A stretch of DNA of 29,097 nt from UBA2588 sp964343075 (GTDB taxonomy: Bacteria; Chloroflexota; Dehalococcoidia; Lucifugimonadales; UBA3495). This document shows, piece by piece, positions 15,766 through 23,840 of this stretch. The stretch lies in NCBI GenBank assembly GCA_964343075.1, contig CAYFGT010000016.1, forward strand, positions 1 through 29,097, read 5' to 3'. Under the pieces are notes generated by a model, which did not search any database, was not told the origin of the DNA, and saw only the letters and a program-made list of their open reading frames with translations. The position numbers and the translations under genes are program-made. Within the stretch, counting starts at the first letter, position 1, and each line of letters starts with the position of its first letter.

Positions 15766-16548
15766 TTGATTTACAAAAACATCATATATTCATGCACCAA
15801 AAACACAGCAGAAATAAAATTGAATAGACCAGATGCTCTTAACGCATTCAACATGGAACTTATCACCGAAATAGAATCAGCTATCATTGAAATCAAAGCA
15901 TCTCAGGACATAAAAGTACTAATTTTGTCATCAAATGGCCGAGCTTTCTCGGCAGGAGCAGACCTAATTTATTTCAAGTCTATTGTTTCTGACCAAAAGA
16001 AACTACAAACCTATATCAAAAAGCTTAACCAAGTATTCTTCCTAATAGAGCAATTACCTATTCCTACAATATGTGTTGTACAGGGGTTTGCTTTGGCCGG
16101 GGGTCTCGAGATAATGCTATGCTGTGATCTCGTATTCGCCGCCAAATCCGCACAATTTGGTGACCAGCACATTAACTTTGGATTAATACCTGGAGGAGGT
16201 TCATCAAAAAGGTTACCCGAGCGCATCGGGAAACAACAGGCCTTCGAACTAATGATTTCTGGTAGATGGATGGACAGTAAGGAAGCAAAAGCCACAAATC
16301 TGGTATACAAAGTAGTAGAAGATCAAGACTTGGAACAAACGGTAAAAGAATTCACAGAGAACATAGCATCAAAAAGCATTGCGAGCCTAACTAACATAAA
16401 AACCTTACTCAATCATAGTAATTATGTTACTAGAGATAATGCCATTTCCTATGAAAACAACATGTTTGTGAAGTATGTATCTTCCCATAAACATCCATTA
16501 GAAGGATTGAGTGCATTCAGCGAAAAGAGAAAACCTAATTTCGAATAA
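15766..16548 (+). CDS. Enoyl-CoA hydratase/isomerase family protein
   Basis: 260-residue crotonase-fold protein acting on acyl-CoA thioesters. Oxyanion-hole segments are FSAGADLIYF and GFALAGGLEI. The first catalytic Glu (E144 of rat hydratase) is present in GGLEIMLCCD. The second (E164) falls in FGDQHINFG, where His replaces Glu, so plain hydration is doubtful; isomerase or another crotonase reaction is possible. I chose TTG at 15766 because GGAGA lies 5 bases before it and the family usually starts with MxYxxIxY. An in-frame ATG at 15754 would add four residues but overlaps that ribosome binding site. First gene of a plus-strand run to 23837. Confidence 0.88.
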   Translation: MIYKNIIYSCTKNTAEIKLNRPDALNAFNMELITEIESAIIEIKASQDIKVLILSSNGRAFSAGADLIYFKSIVSDQKKLQTYIKKLNQVFFLIEQLPIPTICVVQGFALAGGLEIMLCCDLVFAAKSAQFGDQHINFGLIPGGGSSKRLPERIGKQQAFELMISGRWMDSKEAKATNLVYKVVEDQDLEQTVKEFTENIASKSIASLTNIKTLLNHSNYVTRDNAISYENNMFVKYVSSHKHPLEGLSAFSEKRKPNFE

Positions 16549-16572
16549 TATATAAAATCATTTTAATCCTTT

Positions 16573-16603
16573 TTAACGGTTTCTCGTTTGAATAATATAT
16601 AAT
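16573..16603 (+). promoter_or_regulatory. Probable promoter for metF
   Basis: TTAACG (16573-16578) and TATATA (16596-16601) are spaced by 17 bases; an overlapping perfect TATAAT lies at 16598-16603. They sit in the 85-base gap between the enoyl-CoA hydratase-like gene and metF, about 30 bases before the start. No terminator is seen in the gap. Confidence 0.4.
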
Positions 16604-16633
16604 TAGACCAACAAACTAATATGGTAAGCGCAT

Positions 16634-17503
16634 TTGAAGATTCTAGACATACTATCAAAAAAACAAACAATATCCTTCGAATTCTTTCCTCCTAGGAATG
16701 AATCCGGAATTCCAGATGTTGTGGAAAAGATGAAAACTCTCTCCGAATATAATCCAGATTTCATATCTGTGACCTATGGAGCGGGAGGTAGTACGCAAGG
16801 ATTCACAGAAGAGTTATCTAAAATCGCGAAATCTGATCTCAATCTAGAAGTAATGTCCCATATAACCTGTGTAGGCCAAACCAAGTCAGAAATAGACAAA
16901 ATTTTGCATAAACTACAAAAAAATCATATAGAAAACATCATCGGATTACGAGGGGACCCTCCGAAAGGCTCGGATAAATTTGTGGCTACAGATGGAGGCT
17001 TTAAACATGCATCTGAATTGATACATCATATAGATACTCAATATGATTTTTGCATAGCTGCGGCAGGATACCCAGAATCTCATACTGAATCTGAAACACC
17101 TGAAATAGATATAGAGTATTTGAAACATAAAGTGGATATGGGTGTTGATTTCATAATAACTCAATTGTTTTTCGACAATACTTACTACTACAACTTTGTA
17201 GAGAAGGCTAGAGCCTCAGGGATAACAGTTCCTATCATTCCAGCACTACTTCCTATACTAAATGTTTCCCAGATCCGAAGGTTTACTACGCTATGTGGGG
17301 CCTCAATACCAACAACACTTAATAGCAAACTTAGTCATGTTGAAAATGATGACGATCAAGTGATCCAATTGGGGATAGAGTATGCCACCGAACAAGCTGA
17401 AGATTTGTTATCTAATAAAGTCCCTGGCGTACACTTTTATGTACTTAACAAAAACTACTCAGTACAAAAAATCTTACAGAATCTAAACCTGGTTCCTCAC
17501 TAA
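16634..17503 (+). CDS. metF: Methylenetetrahydrofolate reductase
   Basis: FAD enzyme reducing 5,10-methylenetetrahydrofolate to 5-methyltetrahydrofolate for methionine synthesis; 289 residues, the usual bacterial length without a regulatory domain. Signatures are SFEFFPPRNESG near the start, FISVTYGAGGST, HITCVG, IENIIGLRGDPP, and the C-terminal VPGVHFYVLN. The start is TTG at 16634, as it gives MKILDIL in line with the family. An ATG 13 bases upstream is out of frame. acpS follows after 17 bases. Confidence 0.95.
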   Translation: MKILDILSKKQTISFEFFPPRNESGIPDVVEKMKTLSEYNPDFISVTYGAGGSTQGFTEELSKIAKSDLNLEVMSHITCVGQTKSEIDKILHKLQKNHIENIIGLRGDPPKGSDKFVATDGGFKHASELIHHIDTQYDFCIAAAGYPESHTESETPEIDIEYLKHKVDMGVDFIITQLFFDNTYYYNFVEKARASGITVPIIPALLPILNVSQIRRFTTLCGASIPTTLNSKLSHVENDDDQVIQLGIEYATEQAEDLLSNKVPGVHFYVLNKNYSVQKILQNLNLVPH

Positions 17504-17520
17504 CAAACAAAGAGGTATTC

Positions 17521-17895
17521 ATGTCATTTATTTGCAATGGAATCGATATCATTGAAATTGACAGAATACGAAATGTATTATTGAAATACGGCGACCGGTT
17601 TTTGAACAAGATCTTCACTACAGACGAGATACAATATTGCAAAGGAAGAGCTCCTAATCTTGCTGGTAGATTTGCGGCCAAAGAAGCCACAATGAAAGCC
17701 CTAAAAACCGGTACCCGTGGAGTGTCATGGAAAGATATCGAAGTAGTTAGAGCAAAAAGTGGGGCCCCATCTATAAAGTTATACAACCGTGCATTAGATA
17801 GATCAAAATCACTCGGGATAGACAATATAACATTAAGTTTTACTCATTCACGTGACTATGCAGTAGCATCAGTGATAGCATCATCGGACAAATAA
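17521..17895 (+). CDS. acpS: Holo-[acyl-carrier-protein] synthase
   Basis: Transfers the phosphopantetheine arm from CoA to acyl carrier protein; 124 residues, normal for AcpS-type enzymes. Magnesium-binding residues are in GIDIIEIDRI near the start and FAAKEATMKAL near 60. SFTHSRDYAVASVIA at the end is the conserved C-terminal strand. AGAGG precedes the ATG. It lies between metF and a HEAT-repeat gene in the same direction; in many bacteria acpS sits in unrelated housekeeping runs, so the context says little about function. Confidence 0.94.
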   Translation: MSFICNGIDIIEIDRIRNVLLKYGDRFLNKIFTTDEIQYCKGRAPNLAGRFAAKEATMKALKTGTRGVSWKDIEVVRAKSGAPSIKLYNRALDRSKSLGIDNITLSFTHSRDYAVASVIASSDK

Positions 17896-17921
17896 TAGCA
17901 ACTTAATAGGATATGCCTTAT

Positions 17922-18833
17922 ATGTTATTAGAGAACTTATATACCACTTTGGTAGAAGATATCGATTCTCTATCGGACTCTGATTATTCTCTTTTATCAG
18001 ATTTGAATGACAATGAATTCGTTAACTTCTCAGAGACTTGGGAACAATTAGAAACTAAATCCCAAATTCAAATAATAGCAAGCATATACGACTTGAGTGA
18101 AGAAAATTCTGACCTCAATTTCGAAAAAATTTTCAAATTAGGCCTTAAATCTTCAGATGAGAGTCTAATTTACGCTAGTTTGGAAGGGCTCTGGGAATCC
18201 GACGGCCATGATACTTTACGCCAACTAATCCTGTTGGCCCACAAGACTTTATCACCCCATGTAAAAGGTACGATAATGACTCATATCGCTCGTTTTATCG
18301 TATTGGGCATCGATGGGAAAATAAACTCGACTATGCTGGAAAATGTTCACACTTTACTAAAAACAACATACAACAACCATGAAGAATCCACGGAAGTCCG
18401 ACGAAGAGCCCTTGAGTCCCTAGCATATTTTGATAACCCAGAGACTCAAGATTTCATTAAAGAAGCGTATATCAGCAATAACCCAACTTTGAAAGTCAGT
18501 TCTATTTATGCAATGGGTAAAACCTGTAATACCATTTGGATACCTTTACTTTGCGAAGAATTAAATAATGAAGATCCTGAGATTCGTTACGAGTCAGTTG
18601 AAGCTATAGTTGAAATAGGAGAAGACAAGTCTGCAGAAATATTGTTACAGCTAATTGAAGATGATGATCAGCAAGTGAGACTTTCGGTAATTTCTGGACT
18701 AGGTAAATTAGGGACCTTGAGTTCCAAAGAAGCATTAATAAAATGCATGGACGATGAAGATGATGAAGTCATCGAAGCAGCCCGCCTTTCTCTAGAAAAT
18801 CTAGATTTTTTGGAAGATCCACTCGGGCTGTAA
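17922..18833 (+). CDS. Acidic HEAT-repeat protein
   Basis: About 303 residues, strongly acidic, with no enzyme motif. The C-terminal two thirds is built of paired helices typical of HEAT/PBS-lyase repeats. Units begin near VRRRALESLAYF, LKVSSIYAMGKT, IRYESVEAIVEIG, VRLSVISGLGKLG and VIEAARLSLENL. Such repeats make protein-binding surfaces. The N-terminal part is Ser/Asp/Glu-rich. Two ATGs are possible. At 17913 the AGGA sits only one base away; at 17922 it is 10 bases away, so I prefer the latter. No signal peptide or membrane segment is seen. The partner is unknown. Confidence 0.8.
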   Translation: MLLENLYTTLVEDIDSLSDSDYSLLSDLNDNEFVNFSETWEQLETKSQIQIIASIYDLSEENSDLNFEKIFKLGLKSSDESLIYASLEGLWESDGHDTLRQLILLAHKTLSPHVKGTIMTHIARFIVLGIDGKINSTMLENVHTLLKTTYNNHEESTEVRRRALESLAYFDNPETQDFIKEAYISNNPTLKVSSIYAMGKTCNTIWIPLLCEELNNEDPEIRYESVEAIVEIGEDKSAEILLQLIEDDDQQVRLSVISGLGKLGTLSSKEALIKCMDDEDDEVIEAARLSLENLDFLEDPLGL

Positions 18834-18852
18834 TAGGATATTCACAAGATAT

Positions 18853-19278
18853 ATGAAGGATATAATCACCCAGGCAAATCGGTTACTCTTAGAATCGGCC
18901 CAAATAGGACATCTCGCGACGGCCAACACAAGTGGTGTACCTAGGATTGTACCGCTGTGCTTTATAGAATACGTAGGCAATATTTACTCAGTAATTGATA
19001 AGAAACCGAAAGTATCCGATTACACCAAGTTAAAGCGTGTCCAAAACATTTTGAATAATTCTGAAGTCTCTTTCCTGATAGATCATTACACTGAGGACTG
19101 GAATCAAATATGGTATCTCCAAATAAATGGATCAGCTTCTATCATACATACCAAAGACTCAGTTATGCACCATAAACTTATCGACAAATACCCACTGTAT
19201 GCCAACATGGAAATAAAGAATCAACCACTTATACAAATAATCCCTCGAAAACTCAATTTTTGGAGCAACACAAATTAG
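18853..19278 (+). CDS. PPOX-class F420-dependent oxidoreductase-like protein (Rv0121 type)
   Basis: 141-residue split-barrel protein of the pyridoxamine-phosphate-oxidase superfamily. The order GHLATANTSGVPRIVPLCF, then YSVIDKKPK, then LKRVQNILNNSEVSFLIDHYTEDW and WYLQINGSASII matches the small F420-associated subgroup represented by Rv0121 of Mycobacterium. Members bind a flavin-like cofactor. Whether this one uses F420 or FMN cannot be read from sequence. It implies, but does not prove, that the host makes F420. The CoA-transferase gene follows after 9 bases behind an AGGAG site, so they are probably co-transcribed. Confidence 0.8.
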   Translation: MKDIITQANRLLLESAQIGHLATANTSGVPRIVPLCFIEYVGNIYSVIDKKPKVSDYTKLKRVQNILNNSEVSFLIDHYTEDWNQIWYLQINGSASIIHTKDSVMHHKLIDKYPLYANMEIKNQPLIQIIPRKLNFWSNTN

Positions 19279-19287
19279 GAGTCTTCT

Positions 19288-20532
19288 ATGACTAATATAC
19301 AAAATCAAGAGCTTCCGCTAGAAGGTATCCGAGTATTGGATGCCACCCATATTGTAGCTGGCCCTTTCTGTTCAATGATACTAGCTGATATGGGAGCGGA
19401 AGTGATCAAAATTGAAAGACCATTAACAGGCGAGCTCGCCAGGAAAAATGCACCTCTGATATCTAATGAAAACGGAGAGTCTGTAAGTGCTAGATTTTTA
19501 TCAGTTAATCGAAATAAAAAAAGTATTGCCTTAGATCTAAGAGACTCTCTATGCAAAAAAGCATTTACCAATATGTTAAAAGAGTCAGATGTACTTTTAG
19601 ATAATTGGGGGCCCGGATCTTTCTCAAGATTGGGTTTCGATTATGACACACTGAATAATATAAACCCTAGGCTGATATATGCCACTATTACGGGATATGG
19701 CAACTCTCCTAAAAATAGTCCGTACGGAACTTGGCCTGCCAATAACCTGAACGCACAAGCAATGGGAGGGTGGATGGAAATCACTGGTGACCCTGACAGA
19801 GCCCCAAAGGCGGTAGGTGATAATATTGGAGACTCCGTACCAGGAGTTTGGACTGCACTCGCTATAGTTCTCGCATTGCAATCACGTAACAAGACTGGGA
19901 CAGGACAATTTATTGATATGGCTATGTATGATTGTATGGCGTCACATATGGTCAGCGCTATGTCACACCTAGAGGCAACCGGTGAAATTACGTCTCGAAG
20001 CAGGGAAAATGTTGTAAACGCTCAACTAACGCTAAAAACCAATGATGGATATGTCGTTTTAGCAGGGGCTGGACCTAGTACAGGAGGAGAACAAAAATTC
20101 AGCAGGCTCTGGAAACTCTTGGATAGAGAGGAACTCATAAACGATCCCAGATATTTAGGGATAGGCATCACAGGAGATTTCTATTTTTCCAATATTCTTC
20201 CAGAAATTGAGAGTTGGACTAAAGATAAAAGCCGTATGTTAGTTACAACTGAACTTACCAAACTAGGGTTTTCAATGGGAATTGTCCAAAATGCGAAAGA
20301 CCTGTACAACTGTCCCCAGCTAGCATCTAGAGGCATGTTTATAGATGTAGGAGACACTTTAGGAGGGCAATTCAGAACTATTGGAAACCCAATTAATATA
20401 AATAACAGCGCTAATCTCCCTGCTAACGACCCTCCGACATTAGGACTACATACCCACGAATTACTTGGCAGTCTCGGACAATTGACTACTGAAGAACTCG
20501 CATATTTACAAGAGAACAACTTGATTTCTTAA
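19288..20532 (+). CDS. CaiB/BaiF family (class III) CoA-transferase
   Basis: 414-residue class III CoA-transferase moving CoA between carboxylic acids. It opens with LEGIRVLDATHIVAGPFCSMILADMGAEVIKIERP and continues with SVNRNKKSIALDL, SDVLLDNWGPGSFSRLGFDY and YATITGYG, all standard. The catalytic Asp is expected in GQFIDMAMYD. Known substrates of the family include oxalate, carnitine and aromatic or branched acids; sequence alone does not choose. The next gene is a ThDP enzyme 48 bases on. The pair recalls formyl-CoA:oxalate CoA-transferase with oxalyl-CoA decarboxylase, although the ThDP protein is not a clear oxalyl-CoA decarboxylase. Confidence 0.9.
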   Translation: MTNIQNQELPLEGIRVLDATHIVAGPFCSMILADMGAEVIKIERPLTGELARKNAPLISNENGESVSARFLSVNRNKKSIALDLRDSLCKKAFTNMLKESDVLLDNWGPGSFSRLGFDYDTLNNINPRLIYATITGYGNSPKNSPYGTWPANNLNAQAMGGWMEITGDPDRAPKAVGDNIGDSVPGVWTALAIVLALQSRNKTGTGQFIDMAMYDCMASHMVSAMSHLEATGEITSRSRENVVNAQLTLKTNDGYVVLAGAGPSTGGEQKFSRLWKLLDREELINDPRYLGIGITGDFYFSNILPEIESWTKDKSRMLVTTELTKLGFSMGIVQNAKDLYNCPQLASRGMFIDVGDTLGGQFRTIGNPININNSANLPANDPPTLGLHTHELLGSLGQLTTEELAYLQENNLIS

Positions 20533-20580
20533 ATAGTAATTTTCCTATAAAATACCGAATACATGAAGAGGAGGATAGCC

Positions 20581-22224
20581 ATGGATGGAGTATCAGCTAT
20601 AGCGAAAATTCTAAAAGCCGAAGGAGTAGATTTCATCGGATGCGTACCCTATCAGCCTTTGTTAGAAGCAGCTGCACGAGAAGATATCAAACCTATTATA
20701 TTCAGACTAGAATCTACCGGCATCCATATGGTAGATGGTTACTCTAGAATAACTAATGGGAAAAGGATAGGAGTATTCATGATGCAAAATGGACCAGGGG
20801 CAGAAAATGGGTTCGGAGGAGTAGCCCAGGCATATTCTGAATCTGTACCTATATTACTTCTACCTGCAGGAATGCCTAGAAGCAAAAGAGGTGTACACCC
20901 TAATTTCTACCCAACAAAAAGTTATGAAACAATCACTAAATGGTCAGAAGAAATGAACACTGTCGAACGTATACCTGATTTATTGCGACGCGCATTTACA
21001 AAATTAAGATCTGGAAGACCAGGACCAGTGCTACTAGAAATACCACAAGACATCGCTGAAGGAAACATTGATGACGACGAAGTATATAATTACATCCCTC
21101 CAACACCACTAAAACAAGCCGGGGATCCAACTGCAGTAAAACAAGCCGCAAAAGCTCTACTAGCAGCTTCTCACCCCGTTATCCATGCAGGTCAAGGTGT
21201 ACTATACGCCGAAGCAACCGATGAGCTTATTCAGATTGCAGAATTTTTACAGTGTCCCGTCATGACGACACTTCCCGGTAAAAGTGCTTTTCCTCATAAT
21301 CACCCTCTTCATATAGGTACTGGTAGCCCTAGTACCACAAGTGCTGTTCACAAATACTTACCCGCATCAGATCTCATATTTGGGGTTGGATGTAGTTTCA
21401 CTAAAACTAATTTCACTGTACCAATCAAAGGTTCAAAAGTATTAATCCATACTACAAACGACGAAGATGCAATTAACCGAGAATACCATACGCAGTATCC
21501 TATCCTAGGTGACAGCAAATTAGTATTAAACCAATTACTTGAAGAATTACATTCAATATCAGCACCGAAACCAACCAATCATGAACTCCAACAAGACATT
21601 CAAAATCTACATAGAACATGGATCCAGTCCTGGGAGCACAAATTAAAATCTAACGAGACACCTTTGAACCCGTATCGAGTGGTTTGGGACCTCATGCATA
21701 CAGTGGACTTAGACAATACTATAATCACCCACGAATCTGGTAGTGCACGAGAATACCTAGGTCCTTTCTGGGAAGCTAGAGATCCTCGAAGCTTTATTGG
21801 CTGGGGCAAATCTACACAACTTGGTTACAGTTTAGGTTTAGCTATGGGGGCTAAATTAGCAGCTCCAGAAAAACTTGTGATAAACGTTATGGGGGACTTA
21901 GCGTTCAGTACAGTAGGAATTGATATCGAAACCGCTGTTAGATGCAATATACCGATACTAACAGTCATAATTAACAATGCATACATGTCTATTTATGATG
22001 ATAGAAGATTCCCCGTTGCAGTGGAAAAGTACAATATAAAAGAATTATCCGGAGAATTTACCGATATGTGCTCCTCGCTAGGTGCTTTCGCGCAACAAGT
22101 CAAAGACCCTGCAGAAATAATTCCTGCAATCAATCGTGCTATCGAAAAAACCAAACAAGGACAGCCGGCTGTGTTGGAATTCATGACAAGAGATGAAGGA
22201 GAGTATTCTAAGTTTGCCTTCTAA
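20581..22224 (+). CDS. Thiamine-diphosphate-dependent enzyme, acetolactate-synthase-like
   Basis: 547-residue three-domain ThDP enzyme (Pyr, central, PP domains). The catalytic Glu that activates ThDP is E44 in RLESTGIHMVDGYSR, so it is not a glyoxylate carboligase, which lacks that Glu. The magnesium/ThDP motif near 438 reads G-D-L rather than GDG, with N465-N466 at the usual distance. No CoA/ADP site of oxalyl-CoA decarboxylase was recognised. The start is ATG at 20581: AGGAGG lies 6 bases before it. An in-frame ATG at 20563 is upstream of that site. The substrate is probably a 2-oxoacid or acyl-CoA; the CoA-transferase in front is a likely partner. Confidence 0.88.
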   Translation: MDGVSAIAKILKAEGVDFIGCVPYQPLLEAAAREDIKPIIFRLESTGIHMVDGYSRITNGKRIGVFMMQNGPGAENGFGGVAQAYSESVPILLLPAGMPRSKRGVHPNFYPTKSYETITKWSEEMNTVERIPDLLRRAFTKLRSGRPGPVLLEIPQDIAEGNIDDDEVYNYIPPTPLKQAGDPTAVKQAAKALLAASHPVIHAGQGVLYAEATDELIQIAEFLQCPVMTTLPGKSAFPHNHPLHIGTGSPSTTSAVHKYLPASDLIFGVGCSFTKTNFTVPIKGSKVLIHTTNDEDAINREYHTQYPILGDSKLVLNQLLEELHSISAPKPTNHELQQDIQNLHRTWIQSWEHKLKSNETPLNPYRVVWDLMHTVDLDNTIITHESGSAREYLGPFWEARDPRSFIGWGKSTQLGYSLGLAMGAKLAAPEKLVINVMGDLAFSTVGIDIETAVRCNIPILTVIINNAYMSIYDDRRFPVAVEKYNIKELSGEFTDMCSSLGAFAQQVKDPAEIIPAINRAIEKTKQGQPAVLEFMTRDEGEYSKFAF

Positions 22225-22245
22225 TGCTGATCATACATAAAGAAG

Positions 22246-23496
22246 TTGAGTAGCAAAAAAATCAAATATAAACATATAATAATATATCTTATTGGGTTTT
22301 CTCTTATAGTAAATGGACTGTCATGTTTGATTACCCCCGAATCTAATGTGATTCAAACCGAAACCATGAATACTACTATAGGTGACATCATTACTAGACC
22401 ACCTCAAATATCAGAAATGCAGATTAAAATCGAACAAACCTATGAGGAGCTTCCTGCCCAAACAAGTATCCCTACCAAAAGTGTTTCACAATCCACTATT
22501 ACTCCTGTACCTTCACCAACTCCTGAGCCTGCTTTAATCCCGACAGATGTTCCAATTACCAATACAATTATGGATCCGACTCCAATCCCTCAACCATCAG
22601 AAAATTTAGATCCTAACACTGCCGTAATTATCACAATAGAGATAGAACTTCCTGAATTAAAACAAAAAATGGAAGCAGATATATTATCTGTAATTAGCAA
22701 GAACAATTCCTACTGGCTTGAGATTCAGGTGCATTCTGACAATGAAACATACGATAATATAATTAAAAACATTATTGTGAATGACTCTTATGAATATGTA
22801 GTCAGGTTATCTAAGTTTAGTCCAAATACATATAGAGGAAAATTCAATATTGATGACCACTTGTTGAAAGAAAAAACTTTAAAATGGATAGATAATAATC
22901 TGATTTTTCGGGTTGCTAACTTCCCAGAACGTGTTGCGTGTACAGGAAGTATGAGGCCTATTATCCACTGTGGAGATAAGGTAATCTACGAACCCGCAAA
23001 TCATGGAGAACCTCTACAAGTAGGAGACATCATAACTTTCCGGCAAATGGTCGAAGATATTGACGCATCTACCGAATGCCCGGTATACGATAATGTCATA
23101 ACAATTGTAGAAGGCTATATCATCCATCGTATAGTCCAGGTGCTCTCTAGTTACAACATCAACCGTTACATGACTAGAGGCGACAATAACCCAGAACAGG
23201 ATTCATGCCTTGTCAAAGAAGAACACATAATATTTAAAACCATTGAGATCATCCCAAGGTACTATGTGATAAATGACACAAAATATGATGAGAATCAGAT
23301 GCGCCACCAAGAACTACTAAAAGAGAGGGATTCATTAATGAATGATTACGACTCAGCCCTTTCACAATATAATACCTATAGGACTTTAGATGCCGCCCAA
23401 ATTTTAACCAATGTGGTTAATCAACTAGAGAAAAATCTTGTATCATTGACTGACGTTCAACAAGGAATCACAGATGCAGTATCATGGGAGGAATAG
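22246..23496 (+). CDS. Surface-anchored protein with S26 signal-peptidase-like domain
   Basis: 416 residues. The N-terminus has a basic stretch and a hydrophobic segment (about 10-28) ending in GLSC, a weak lipobox with Cys27. A Thr/Pro-rich linker (75-120) follows, then a beta-rich region (125-225). A domain like ER/archaeal-type signal peptidases comes next: GSMRP with S235, a GDKVIYEP strand, VGDIITF, GYIIHRIV with H294 and TRGDNN with D313. That is the Ser-His-Asp pattern of S26B enzymes. The last 70 residues form a probable coiled coil. Normal signal peptidases have the Ser just after an N-terminal anchor; here it is 200 residues away. The start is TTG. Confidence 0.75.
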   Translation: MSSKKIKYKHIIIYLIGFSLIVNGLSCLITPESNVIQTETMNTTIGDIITRPPQISEMQIKIEQTYEELPAQTSIPTKSVSQSTITPVPSPTPEPALIPTDVPITNTIMDPTPIPQPSENLDPNTAVIITIEIELPELKQKMEADILSVISKNNSYWLEIQVHSDNETYDNIIKNIIVNDSYEYVVRLSKFSPNTYRGKFNIDDHLLKEKTLKWIDNNLIFRVANFPERVACTGSMRPIIHCGDKVIYEPANHGEPLQVGDIITFRQMVEDIDASTECPVYDNVITIVEGYIIHRIVQVLSSYNINRYMTRGDNNPEQDSCLVKEEHIIFKTIEIIPRYYVINDTKYDENQMRHQELLKERDSLMNDYDSALSQYNTYRTLDAAQILTNVVNQLEKNLVSLTDVQQGITDAVSWEE

Positions 23497-23507
23497 GAGG
23501 GTTTCAT

Positions 23508-23837
23508 ATGAAATACTTTAAAGAAACAACTGGACGAGCATACAAAGAATTAGCCAAAGGAGCACGAACACAGACATTCTGGGGAGAAAATATATTATTG
23601 TCTCTAGTAACAATAGATAGTGATAGTGAAGTACCTTGGCATACCCACCCACATGAGCAAGCAGGTATTTTAGTCGAAGGTGAGCTAGAGATGGGAATCG
23701 GAGACGAAGTAAAAATACTCCATCCAGGCGACATGTACATAATTCCAGGAGATTTGGAACATTATGCTAAAACATCTTCCAAATCCGCCGTTGCTCTTGA
23801 TATTTTTAGCCCCGTAAGGGAAGAATTTAAGTACTAG
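23508..23837 (+). CDS. Small single-domain cupin
   Basis: 109-residue cupin, a beta barrel that binds a metal. The first motif is PWHTHPHEQAGILVEGELEMGIG (two His and the Glu visible), and the second HPGDMYIIPGDLEHYAK with the closing His. The start is ATG at 23508, with AGGAGG 7 bases upstream; that site overlaps the stop codon of the S26-like gene. An upstream in-frame ATG at 23484 lies inside that gene. The substrate is unknown; such proteins may be isomerases, dioxygenases or sensors. It ends three bases before an opposing gene. Confidence 0.88.
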   Translation: MKYFKETTGRAYKELAKGARTQTFWGENILLSLVTIDSDSEVPWHTHPHEQAGILVEGELEMGIGDEVKILHPGDMYIIPGDLEHYAKTSSKSAVALDIFSPVREEFKY

Positions 23838-23840
23838 AGG

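Noticed and set aside
19624..19892. Two overlapping minus-strand frames inside the CoA-transferase gene
   Set aside because: Both are opposite strongly conserved coding sequence and look like chance openings.
20581..22224. Glyoxylate carboligase (gcl) identity for the ThDP enzyme
   Set aside because: It carries the activating Glu (E44) that glyoxylate carboligase lacks, despite the attractive glycolate context.
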